A DNA stretch of 64,000 nucleotides from Paenibacillus macerans. Lineage in GTDB: Bacteria; Bacillota; Bacilli; Paenibacillales; Paenibacillaceae. The stretch spans positions 124,001 through 188,000 of the forward strand of contig NZ_JAMBOE010000001.1 in NCBI RefSeq assembly GCF_023715465.1, given 5' to 3'. Each line of letters opens with the position of its first letter. Position 1 is the stretch's first letter. The notes under the pieces were generated by a model. The model searched no databases. It was not told the origin of the DNA and saw only the letters and a program-made list of their open reading frames with translations. The position numbers were made by a program, and so were the translations under genes. This document shows, in pieces, positions 8,399 to 16,443 of the stretch.

Positions 8399-10492
8399 TT
8401 ACTGATACTCCTCGTCACGATGCCTATCAAAGGATTGTCTAATTAAGCTCATTACATATTCGATTTCATCTACTGAATCAATAGGGACTTCAACATCCCC
8501 ATTACCCCATCTGCCTAAATTGGTGATATCTTTACAAATTCCTTTGGGATCATGGATCTTATTGAATGACATATTCAAACTTAATCGTAATTTGCTCTTT
8601 TGCGGAACAATATCTACAAAATTAGTGGTTGTTTTATAAGCGATATACAGTTTTTTGAACTCTTCTCTAACGGAACTATCGAGGTTGCAAATTCGTTTTC
8701 TCAGTTGTTCAAATAGAACTAGCATTTCTCCTTGCAAATCGGGATGATCTGAGATCGTATATGAAACTGATTCCGAATCCGAATTTGTTTTATTGTATTG
8801 TGTAAGGATTTCGTCGGGAAGCACAGGATATTCCCAAATATTCAATGATTGTTCTGCAAGTAGTTTTGCCCGCGTGATTATTTTAGCTTCATTCCAGGTA
8901 TTCAGCTTCCCAAGTCCTTTGTTTAGACGCAAAGGGCTATCCGCAAAGCCGCCGTCCATATCTCGTTTCTCATGAAAGGGTCTATCGCTTAACTCAGAAT
9001 TGTACCTCGTTAACGTGAGATTCCCCAAAGTATGCATATATGTATTATGCACTTCCTCCCACTTCTCACCTAGGTCTTTTCTCCATTCAGATGACAAATT
9101 TTTGTTTTGCGGCATGATATGTTCGATCGTATAGGTTTCTATATCTACAATTTCTTTTCGATTATGGTTCTCCAATTTTCGCAACAGGTAGTTTCGATTT
9201 CTAAAGTTATAAACATCCTTGATGACCAATTCACGAATAAATTCATCATTGTTTGGAAAACGCTTGTACGAATCTTTTAACAAGAATGCTGCTCGAACAC
9301 TTTCCAAATACTTCTCTTTTTTGATCTCTTTACTGAACGTAGAGAACGTTTTATTTAGCGAATTCGTCGGAACTCCACAAATAGCTCTACGAAATACATA
9401 GGACTCAACCAGTTTCAAGACAGCAATGAACTCAGACTTTTCAAGTCTTTGTTTATCGTAATCATCGTATAGTTCCAACAAGAACGGATACGATACATCC
9501 ACTTTTAATGTATTGATATCTTTGAGAATCTGATTGATCTCCTTATCAGATTCTGACTGAAAGGCTAACTTCACAAAGTATTTGGAAAACTTATATATAT
9601 CTTCGACAATTACCTCAATCGCAATTTCCTTCAAACCATACACATATTCCTTGAAACTCGAATAAACATCGTTGATGTTAGGTATGCGACCGGTTTTCAC
9701 AGTTAAGTAATCCCTCATGAATCGATCAAAAACACTAGTGTCATTTAAATTTCCAAAGCTTTTCTCCATTGGATACCAATAATCGGTATATAATTGCGCT
9801 TGTTCCTTCGGCTCTAGTCTCATCAGTACGTAGTTTCGGATCAGATCGGCTTGGGAGAGGTCTAATCCCGTCGAGTTAAGACTTTCAAATATTAATTGCG
9901 GATTATCATGATCCCGATCCAGTGCAACATCAACAACAATTAATTTTGATAGTCCTTGGTAAATTTTGTTAAGACTAATCCCGCTTTTCTTTATCGCATC
10001 AATGAAGAAGTTATAGTTTTCAAATATCTTTTGCGAATAATCATCCGGCAATTTCTTCTCGGATAGAAGGCTCACAAGCGTATCTTTATCACTCTGAGTC
10101 AGGATAAGCTTATAAAACAGCTCTTCATCTTCTTCACTATTCACCAAATAATAATTCTTGATTTTTTTCTTGGTTATATCAACCGACTGATCACTTTCCT
10201 CAATCACTTTCCCTAATGCCAATAAAAACAAGGTTAGAGTCGTCATCCGTTGTTGTCCATCGATAACCAGCAGTTGTGGAACTGACGAAATCTGATATAA
10301 ACTTTTTTCAATGTATACAATAGATCCAACGAAATGACCCTTTAATTGCTCATCTTCCGCCGCTCGTAATATATCATTCCAAAGTTGACGGCATTGATGA
10401 AGTGTCCAGCTATATTTTCTTTGGTAAATCGGAATAATGAACTGCTTTGTACCTTGCAAAAATTTTAGAAAATTTGTTTCTGAAGCTTTCAA
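8399..10492 (-). CDS. GmrSD-type protein: DUF262 - DUF1524 - DUF5655 (type IV restriction-like)
   Basis: A 697-residue protein. The start is set at TTG 10492, ten bases after AGGAG, because it gives the family-typical beginning MKASETNFLKFL; a frame from 10555 would add 21 unlikely residues. DUF262 fills the N-terminal third, with IPIYQRKYSWT, FVGSIVY and the nucleotide-binding DGQQRMTTL near residue 80. DUF1524, an HNH-type nuclease domain, has EHIMPQ near 456 and GNLTLTRYNSELSD. The end matches DUF5655. Fused GmrS/GmrD proteins cleave modified (for example glucosylated hydroxymethylcytosine) phage DNA in a nucleotide-dependent way. All visible motifs are intact. Confidence 0.9.
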   Translation of the reverse strand: MKASETNFLKFLQGTKQFIIPIYQRKYSWTLHQCRQLWNDILRAAEDEQLKGHFVGSIVYIEKSLYQISSVPQLLVIDGQQRMTTLTLFLLALGKVIEESDQSVDITKKKIKNYYLVNSEEDEELFYKLILTQSDKDTLVSLLSEKKLPDDYSQKIFENYNFFIDAIKKSGISLNKIYQGLSKLIVVDVALDRDHDNPQLIFESLNSTGLDLSQADLIRNYVLMRLEPKEQAQLYTDYWYPMEKSFGNLNDTSVFDRFMRDYLTVKTGRIPNINDVYSSFKEYVYGLKEIAIEVIVEDIYKFSKYFVKLAFQSESDKEINQILKDINTLKVDVSYPFLLELYDDYDKQRLEKSEFIAVLKLVESYVFRRAICGVPTNSLNKTFSTFSKEIKKEKYLESVRAAFLLKDSYKRFPNNDEFIRELVIKDVYNFRNRNYLLRKLENHNRKEIVDIETYTIEHIMPQNKNLSSEWRKDLGEKWEEVHNTYMHTLGNLTLTRYNSELSDRPFHEKRDMDGGFADSPLRLNKGLGKLNTWNEAKIITRAKLLAEQSLNIWEYPVLPDEILTQYNKTNSDSESVSYTISDHPDLQGEMLVLFEQLRKRICNLDSSVREEFKKLYIAYKTTTNFVDIVPQKSKLRLSLNMSFNKIHDPKGICKDITNLGRWGNGDVEVPIDSVDEIEYVMSLIRQSFDRHRDEEYQ

Positions 10493-10639
10493 ATTAGTCA
10501 AGCTCCTTTCATTTATCACACGTATTCTAACTGGAGGCGCCATATTACGATACACGACTTCTGCGACATTAGATTGTCAGAAGCATATGTTCTTATAACT
10601 TGAATTATTGGTTTTCTCGGTTCGTGTCTAAAATTTAAA

Positions 10640-10668
10640 AAAGCGATCTCAAAAATGGAAACCGCTTT
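10640..10668 (-). terminator. Terminator after the ImmA/IrrE-like remnant
   Basis: On the minus strand, AAAGCGGTTTC pairs over 11 positions (two of them G-T) with GAGATCGCTTT and a T run follows. The hairpin begins at the stop codon of the peptidase remnant, supporting that remnant as a former gene end. Confidence 0.6.
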
Positions 10669-10924
10669 ACCATCTTCTCGGAGCATAAACTTGTCTCAAT
10701 ACACCTGTCATGTTGATCCGGTACTGCAAAAGCTCCATGCTGACTTGAAATTGATCGGCAATATTCTCTTTCTTCATTCCCTTTTTAAGTAGATGCAATA
10801 ATGCAACACGCGGCAAGTGCAAACTACCTACCAGCCAGTCTGCTGCATCTTCTTTGACGGATCGTAAGTACGAACTGGAAATGCCAAATTCACAATTTTT
10901 GTTATGTTTGCAAATTAAATGTGC
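10667..10924 (-). pseudogene. ImmA/IrrE-family metallopeptidase remnant (C-terminal part)
   Basis: Minus-strand translation gives AHLICKHNKNCEFG, then VKEDAADWLVGSLHLPR, KENIADQFQVSMELLQYRIN and a stop at 10667-10669. This is the ImmA/IrrE layout: end of the zinc helix (xxAHL...H), the E-A-x-x-FA-x-x-L-x-P region and the C-terminal 'VS-x-x-x-L-x-YR' element. The HE of HExxH is missing and a stop lies directly upstream, so the zinc site is broken. Intact relatives cleave phage-type or ICE-type repressors; this copy suggests a lost mobile element. Confidence 0.65.
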
Positions 10925-11095
10925 ATTGGAATTTTATTTATTGTTCCAATCTTCAAAGAACAACTTATCATTTGAGGAAATTGGAACGTTAGTTCTAATA
11001 TTAAATAGACCTGTTGTTTTAGTTTTTTTAAGTAATTATAGAAATTATATATTGTATGTCTTATTGGATCGTCGTTTCTTAAAAATGTATTAGCT

Positions 11096-11259
11096 TTAAA
11101 ACTTGACTTCAATAAATAAATCATCACCTTTATTTACCCTGACATCGGCATCACATTCAACCCCTACATAACCATTCGGAAATTCTGATATACTGACTAG
11201 TTTAATAGTTGATAGCAAAACCCTGCTATAGAGTGCTTTACATCAGTTAAACTCATCAT
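11096..11259 (-). pseudogene. DUF4297-like endonuclease N-terminal remnant
   Basis: From ATG 11259 the frame reads MMSLTDVKHSIAGFCYQLLN then stops; a shifted frame continues LVSISEFPNGYVGVECDAD and KGDDLFIEVKF before a stop at 11096. 'I-x-GF-x-YQ-L' followed by 'VGVE-x-D-x-DV' and a strand with E-V-K resembles the start of DUF4297/Cap4-type nucleases of defence systems, where E and K belong to the nuclease core. The match is short and judged by eye. The gene is truncated and frameshifted. Confidence 0.4.
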
Positions 11260-11530
11260 AATTCCTGTCTTCTTATTATTTTCTACCAATAGCTACTATT
11301 GAATATCGTAAAGCAACTTCAAAATAATATTCCCTAGAGAACCATTTGTACCCACCCAAAAGTCGCAATTTAAAATAAAAAATTTAACTATAGAACTAAT
11401 TCATTAGACAAATTCGATAAATAATTACATTTTTCCTCCAGAACAAACGTTCTAAGTTTATCCCATTTTTATAGAAAATAGTCATATAATATACCCCTGA
11501 TATCTATGCATGATAGGTAATCCTTGATTA

Positions 11531-11563
11531 CGCCAGACACGATTAATGTGTTCGGTGTTTTTT
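11531..11563 (+). terminator. Terminator-like hairpin upstream of the radC remnant
   Basis: CGCCAGACAC and GTGTTCGGTG form a ten-position stem (two G-T pairs, one mismatch) with a 7-base loop, followed by six T. No intact plus-strand gene precedes it. Confidence 0.4.
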
Positions 11564-11594
11564 ATTTTCAAACTATAATCAGGAGGCAGATAAC

Positions 11595-12037
11595 ATGAAT
11601 GATTATCGCAATGAGAAACTTAAAAGACTGCTTTCAGAATGTTTGCATGAGCGTCCCGTCAGTTATCCGATCCATCAGCTATTCGAACAGTTTCCAACAA
11701 CTACCGAACTAATGGATGTGTAAGAGTAGCAATTAACCAGCATCAAAGGAATTGGCATTGGCAAAGCTCGGCAATTAACCGCGATAATAAAGTTTGTAAA
11801 GACACTATCTATACCCTCATACGATCATCAAATCATTCGAAGCCCTAAGGATGCCTTTGATTTACTCGAACCAGATTTCAGGTATTCAACAAGGAACATT
11901 TCACATGCTTATTCCTCAATATCCAAAACAGATGAATCCTTAAGGAGGTCATTTCCATTGGCTCATTAAATGCAGCTATCGTTCATCCAAGAGAAGTCTT
12001 CCGAGCCATATCCCTGATACCTATAATGAAAGGTTGA
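11595..12037 (+). pseudogene. radC: Degenerate radC-like (MPN/JAB domain) gene
   Basis: AGGAGG precedes ATG 11595 and the frame starts MNDYRNEKLKRLLSECLHER. An early TAA/TAG pair interrupts 'ELMDV..E.QLTSIKGIGIG', which is the helix-hairpin-helix part of RadC; then KARQLTAIIKFVKTL follows. Further frameshifts separate LEPDFRY from ISIGSLNAAIVHPREVFRA, the RadC strand before the HSHPxGDP metal site, which is itself deleted. At least two stops and one frameshift show a dead gene. RadC-like genes are common on integrated elements. Confidence 0.75.
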
Positions 12038-12246
12038 CCTTCCGAGTCTTATAAAAAGTAATCTTTGGGTCTGTGGCCTTATTTGCAATAAAAATTGATC
12101 AAAAAGACGAACAAATAATTTTTTGCTCCCAAAATAAAAAACTCCCGCTAAAATTAGCGAAAGTTTGAATCTATATCCTAATCACATAACTGCAAGTACA
12201 TACAGTTTCCCATATTCATTCTTCAAACCTAGTCTCCCCATTAATC

Positions 12247-12534
12247 TCACTCTTTAAACCCCTTCCCCTCCCCACAAAACACCTCCACCATCACCAAAGC
12301 CCCCATCCTAAACCCCTGTACAAATGACTCACTTGTAAGCATAGAACTAGTTTCCCCGTTCAAATCCAAGATTTCCTCAAGGGCTGCAAAATCGTTTTCC
12401 GAAAAGCTTCGCTTGGCTTCTTCCATCAAATCGGAAATTTTTCTATTGAGCGGGCGATATTCGGGATCTGTGGGGACTATAAACCCTTCGGGATGCAGGT
12501 TGCCGTAATATAATTCTTCTATAATATTCTTCAC
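12247..12534 (-). CDS. DUF6809-like small protein
   Basis: A 95-residue acidic protein starting at GTG 12534 with GAGGGTGAG upstream. The N-terminus IIEELYYGNLHPEGF and C-terminus SESFVQGFRMGALVMVEVF fit a family common in Paenibacillus and clostridia (DUF6809), proteins of unknown function usually lying alone. No catalytic residues or membrane segments are visible. It lies alone here between decayed genes; no partner is evident. Confidence 0.7.
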   Translation of the reverse strand: MKNIIEELYYGNLHPEGFIVPTDPEYRPLNRKISDLMEEAKRSFSENDFAALEEILDLNGETSSMLTSESFVQGFRMGALVMVEVFCGEGKGFKE

Positions 12535-12763
12535 TGGCTCACCCTCTTAATTTTTGTTGGGGTAATGTGTTAACTTAACTACACTCCCCTCAAGGACGAG
12601 TTTACCTCAGATGATTCCAGCAAGTTGAATTTTATGCGATATTCGCATATTTTATTTCCGCCCTTTTGATAAGCGATTTGTCCCCACCACAGGCATCCAT
12701 TCGTTAAATTTCCAAACTCAAAGTTCCGATGATACAATAAAATATGGAAATCAATGGAGGTGA

Positions 12764-13072
12764 TCCCCCACGCCCCTATTAAAAAGAACCACCCTTTGGC
12801 TCTCTATCATAAGCGTTCTAATATGCTTAAGCGACTACTTAGGAAGCGGCCTAGCCAATATCTTATTAATAAAATTCAATCCGCTGATCGATTCTATTAA
12901 GTTTACCGAGCCTTTCGCAAGTTGAATTATCGATACCAATAATCCAAAATGGGTGACGAATAGTGCTTTAATCCCGCTTCGTTTTCCGGCTTATTTGATA
13001 CACTTTGGGAGCTTCTTATTGGTGGAGCTTGTAGAGGATTATCTGATTCATATAATAGCGAAACGCCCTTAA
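12764..13072 (+). pseudogene. Membrane protein remnant with in-frame stop
   Basis: The plus strand is open from 12764 without a good start codon and reads TPLLKRTTLWLSIISVLICL, a hydrophobic segment, then IKFNPLIDSIKFTEPFAS before a TGA at 12923-12925. The same frame resumes with IPLRFPAYLIHFGSFLLVEL, another membrane segment, and ends at 13070-13072. The family was not recognised. A shorter copy of its end lies at 26243-26320, followed there also by a terminator and binding-protein sequence. Confidence 0.5.
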
Positions 13073-13084
13073 TTAAGCGAAAAA

Positions 13085-13119
13085 AGACAAGCCCAAGCTA
13101 ATTTGCAATGGGCTTGTCT
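13085..13119. terminator. Bidirectional terminator
   Basis: Perfect 11-bp arms AGACAAGCCCA/TGGGCTTGTCT around a 13-base loop; the minus-strand product ends in a T run. It closes the binding-protein gene from the right and the membrane-protein remnant from the left. A similar hairpin is at 26350-26380. Confidence 0.8.
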
Positions 13120-13132
13120 TGTACTCCCTCTC

Positions 13133-14521
13133 CTACTTCTCCACCAACGACCCCTGCAAATTCGCCGCATTAAATCCCGGATCGGCTTCAATCGTGGTAT
13201 CCCCCGCCGCTTTAGCTTTCTCAAGCGCAGCATTATAGCGGGTGTTCAAATCGCTCAATATCTTGTCCAGGCCCTGGCCGTCGAAGATGAATTTGTTGAA
13301 GACGTCGACTTTTTTGGTGCCTTCGACGCGGCCTTCGGTGGCGACCAGCGGGGTGGCGGGGTAGATGCCGTCCAGCGAGGTCGGCAGGAAGTTTTCGATG
13401 CCGGCGATGTCCGGGGCTTTGGCTTTGGCCGACACGGACGGGATGACGGAGATGCCGTATCCTCCCTCTTGATAAGCGATCCGTACCTCGTCGCTGTACA
13501 TCCATTCGATAAATTTCCAAGCTTCTTCTTTATGCTCGGAATTTCTGCTCAAGGCCAGGTAACTGCCGGCAAGGACTTGAACGGCCCCGTTTTGCTGACC
13601 GTCGATCGTCGGCGGCATGGCCGCGGCCCAGCGGATGTCCGTCGGAAATTGCGTTTTGTACACGCTTGGTTCCGCGGAGTGATTGAAATACATGCCGATC
13701 TTGCCTTGCGCGAACTGGGCCCGCAGCGGATCGATGTCAAGCGATTCGGAGCCGGGCAGCATGCTGCCGTCCGCTTTGATTTGATGCAGGGCCTGCAGCA
13801 CTTCTTTATACACGGTAAAATCGAACTGTCCGGTTTGGAAATTGAAGCCCTCGTTCCCCGTGTTTGTGCTCAGCGACACGATCGGATAAGCGATCCGCTC
13901 AAAGCCGCTGGCGCTCTTGAAGTTCCCGGCAAACCCGTAAGCACCGGTATCCTTGCCCGCTTCCGTGATCTTCTTGGCGTCCTCGACCATTTCCGCAATC
14001 GTCGCCGGCGGCCCGTCAATGCCCGCTTGTTCAAACAGATCGACGTTGTAGATCAGTCTCCAGAATTGCCCCGTACTCGGCAGGGTATATATTTTGCCGT
14101 CAACCATGTTTTTCTCCTCGATCAGGACGTTTTTGAAGTTCTCCTTCATTTCGGCCGAGAGGTAATCATCAAACGGTTCCAGGTAACCTCGCTCCACCCA
14201 AATCGGCATTTTTCCCGTGATGCGAAAGATGTCCGGCGCCTGATTGCTGGCAAAGGCGATTTCTACGGATTGTTCATAGTTTTCCGCCATCACCTTCATT
14301 TCAATCTCGACATCAGGATTGCTTTCTTCGTATTCCTTGATTTTTTGCTCGATAAAATCGGTGTCGTGACGGTCAATCGTCCAATACGTAAGCTTCGTCT
14401 TCATGTCTTCTGCGCCGGCGTTTGCCTTTGAATCACCGCTGTTGCCCGCCGGTGAGCAGGCCGCCAAAACTCCCGCCAACAACAAGATCATTCCCGACAC
14501 AAACCGCCTTCTAACACTCAT
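13133..14521 (-). CDS. Extracellular sugar-binding lipoprotein of an ABC importer (family 1)
   Basis: A 462-residue protein with GAGGGGGC before ATG 14521. The signal peptide ends in a lipobox, LLAGVLAAC, so the mature protein starts with a lipidated cysteine and is anchored outside the membrane. The fold-typical start KTKLTYWTIDRHDTDF and the pattern NQAPDIFR fit family 1 (MalE-like) binding proteins. It lies downstream of two permeases and a two-component pair in the same direction; no ATPase is present, as usual where a shared MsmX-like ATPase serves many importers. The neighbouring lyase suggests an oligosaccharide with uronic acid as ligand; that is inference. Confidence 0.9.
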   Translation of the reverse strand: MSVRRRFVSGMILLLAGVLAACSPAGNSGDSKANAGAEDMKTKLTYWTIDRHDTDFIEQKIKEYEESNPDVEIEMKVMAENYEQSVEIAFASNQAPDIFRITGKMPIWVERGYLEPFDDYLSAEMKENFKNVLIEEKNMVDGKIYTLPSTGQFWRLIYNVDLFEQAGIDGPPATIAEMVEDAKKITEAGKDTGAYGFAGNFKSASGFERIAYPIVSLSTNTGNEGFNFQTGQFDFTVYKEVLQALHQIKADGSMLPGSESLDIDPLRAQFAQGKIGMYFNHSAEPSVYKTQFPTDIRWAAAMPPTIDGQQNGAVQVLAGSYLALSRNSEHKEEAWKFIEWMYSDEVRIAYQEGGYGISVIPSVSAKAKAPDIAGIENFLPTSLDGIYPATPLVATEGRVEGTKKVDVFNKFIFDGQGLDKILSDLNTRYNAALEKAKAAGDTTIEADPGFNAANLQGSLVEK

Positions 14522-14542
14522 GAATATGCCCCCTCAGAACAA

Positions 14543-14556
14543 TGTAATCGCATTCA
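14543..14556 (-). promoter_or_regulatory. cre-like site upstream of the binding-protein gene
   Basis: TGTAATCGCATTCA differs at one position from the catabolite-responsive consensus TGWAANCGNTNWCA and lies 22 bases before the ATG of the binding protein. CcpA control is plausible but not shown. Confidence 0.4.
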
Positions 14557-14645
14557 TTTCCACTTAAAATATAAATCATCCGCCGTCCGCCTCGTGAAGG
14601 ATAAAACAACTCTCCGGGGGTGAGAAAACGACTCTTTCAGAGGTT

Positions 14646-14812
14646 GTTCAAAAAGTCGTCTTCCCATGACGAAGCAGTTCAAGGGGTTGATTCGACGTCG
14701 AATCTTGAATTCAGCCGGGCCTTCCGTTGCTCACGTAGGCTCACCTACGCTCCGCTACTCAGTCCCTAGCTTCATCCAATCTTCTCGGTCCTGGAAACCC
14801 GAATTTTTGAAC
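14646..14812. repeat. MITE-like dispersed repeat, copy 1
   Basis: A 167-bp non-coding element with terminal inverted repeats GTTCAAAAAGTCG (left) and its complement with one change (right). The interior matches, in opposite orientation, the element at 52254-52460: shared pieces include CTTCCCATGACGAAG, GACGTCGAATCTTGAATTCA and TAGCTTCATCCAA. It begins 8 bases after the response regulator stop and lies upstream of the binding-protein gene. No transposase frame was seen inside. Confidence 0.75.
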
Positions 14813-14820
14813 TCGCACTT

Positions 14821-16443
14821 TCACGCCTCGGCACACGCGGCATATTTCATCCGAAACTCCGTCGGCGTCATGCCGGTGTGCTTTTTGAACAATTCGGTAA
14901 AATAAGGACGATCCTCATAACCAAGCGATCCGGCGATATCCTGCACCTGCATCCCTTCAAGCACCAGTTCCTTCGCTTTCTCCATCCGGCAATGGGTAAT
15001 ATACTGGGCCAGGGTGACGCCCATTTCTTTTTTGAACAAGTTGGAAAAATAGCTCGGGCTCAAATGCACCGCTTTGGCGCAGTCCGCCACGGACAAATTT
15101 TGCTGCAGATGGTTCTGAATGTAGGTTGCGCCCCGCTCGACCAGCCGCCGCGATTCGCTCACCTGCCGTTTCCGCAATTGGGCGCAGCCCTGCCGGCAGA
15201 AATCCCGGATCAAGCCGCACAGCGCTTCAAACGTGGCCGCCTTGTTCATCTCCGCCAGCTGGCTCTCCAGCTCCTGAATCTCCTCGGACGAACCTTTTTC
15301 CGCAAACACCCGGTGCATCGAATGCGCCAGCTCCAGGCATAACGTTTGCAAAAGCGCAGGGTTCGGATGCTTGCTGGCCGCAAGCCATTCGTCCCAGATG
15401 CTGTGGAGCTGCTCCTCCGCCTTGTCCACATTCGCCGAACGCAAGCAAAATAGCAGCTCCTTCTCCTTGTCATAGGAATACTGCGGCCAGGCCGCGCCCC
15501 GGCTGTCCCCCTCCTCGTACTGATATACGCTGTTGCCGCCGGACAAAAAGGTGTTGGCCAACGCGGCCAGCGCTTGCGCGTACGCAGCGGATAACTGCGC
15601 AGTCTCAATCACTTCGCCGCCCAAGCCGATCGACACGGTGTAGTAGGTATGTTTACGGACATTTTCGCGGCATTTCTCCGCCAGCTGCCCGGCATCCAGG
15701 GAGGCCGCCGGATTGGCGACGATGACAAATTGGTTGATATTTTCGCGGAACACAATGCCCCTGGTATAGGAAGTGACGGTCTCCTCCAAAATATTCTGCA
15801 CGGCAAACCGGATCAGCTCCACCTCGTTCACCGGCAAATCCGCCGTCCGCTGTGAAAACCCGTCCATTTCCGCCACCATCACCCAGAAACCGTTTGGCTC
15901 CATCGTAATCCCGTAAAAATCCCACTGCTGGCTTTGGCTCTGCTGCCGGGTGCCGTAACGGATGAGCAGACGCATGAACTCCTGACGCAGATAGGGCAGA
16001 CTTTCCCTTAATTTCCGCTCCATGCCCTGCATATACTCGGTTTTGCTGTGCTCCCGCTCCAGCGCTTCCTTCGCTTTCAGCACCACATCCAGCACGTTCG
16101 CGGGGGTAAAGGGCTTGACGATAAAATCGAAGGCGCCTAATTTGACCGCCTCCTGGGCATAGGCAAAATCGGTATACGCGGTAAAAAAGATCACTTTGAC
16201 CTCCGGCAGCTCCGGCACAATCGTCCGCATCATCTCCAGCCCGTCCATCAGCGGCATGCGGATATCCGTCAGCACGATGTCGGGACGCTCCCGGCGCAGG
16301 CACTCCAGCCCCTCTAAGCCATTGGCGGCCGTTGCCGCGACCGTCAGGCCGTGCTCCTCCCAGGGAATCCGTGTGGACAGTCCGCGCACGACCGCCGGAA
16401 TATCGTCAATAATGCAGATTTTCATCGGTTCGTTTCGATTCAT
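14821..16443 (-). CDS. YesN-type response regulator, receiver + AraC DNA-binding domain
   Basis: A 540-residue protein. The receiver domain (about residues 7-125) has CIIDD, the phospho-acceptor Asp in DIVLTDIRMP and the lysine in FIVKPF. A long middle linker follows. The C-terminal 100 residues carry two helix-turn-helices: LSVADCAKAVHLSPSYFSNL and VQDIAGSLGYEDRPYFTELF. It partners the histidine kinase gene, which it overlaps by 38 bases. It most likely activates the neighbouring binding-protein, permease and lyase genes when the kinase senses a sugar outside the cell. Confidence 0.93.
   Translation of the reverse strand: MNRNEPMKICIIDDIPAVVRGLSTRIPWEEHGLTVAATAANGLEGLECLRRERPDIVLTDIRMPLMDGLEMMRTIVPELPEVKVIFFTAYTDFAYAQEAVKLGAFDFIVKPFTPANVLDVVLKAKEALEREHSKTEYMQGMERKLRESLPYLRQEFMRLLIRYGTRQQSQSQQWDFYGITMEPNGFWVMVAEMDGFSQRTADLPVNEVELIRFAVQNILEETVTSYTRGIVFRENINQFVIVANPAASLDAGQLAEKCRENVRKHTYYTVSIGLGGEVIETAQLSAAYAQALAALANTFLSGGNSVYQYEEGDSRGAAWPQYSYDKEKELLFCLRSANVDKAEEQLHSIWDEWLAASKHPNPALLQTLCLELAHSMHRVFAEKGSSEEIQELESQLAEMNKAATFEALCGLIRDFCRQGCAQLRKRQVSESRRLVERGATYIQNHLQQNLSVADCAKAVHLSPSYFSNLFKKEMGVTLAQYITHCRMEKAKELVLEGMQVQDIAGSLGYEDRPYFTELFKKHTGMTPTEFRMKYAACAEA

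Noticed and set aside
10667..12037. Prophage or integrative element
   Set aside because: Only broken ImmA-like, DUF4297-like and radC pieces; no integrase, structural genes or attachment sites seen.
13103..14431. 442-codon plus-strand ORF
   Set aside because: Lies fully antisense to the binding-protein gene, low-complexity Arg/His/Gly-rich product with no domain; a shadow of GC-rich coding.
14646..14812. Complete insertion sequence
   Set aside because: Too short and without a transposase frame; terminal repeats suit a MITE-like element only.
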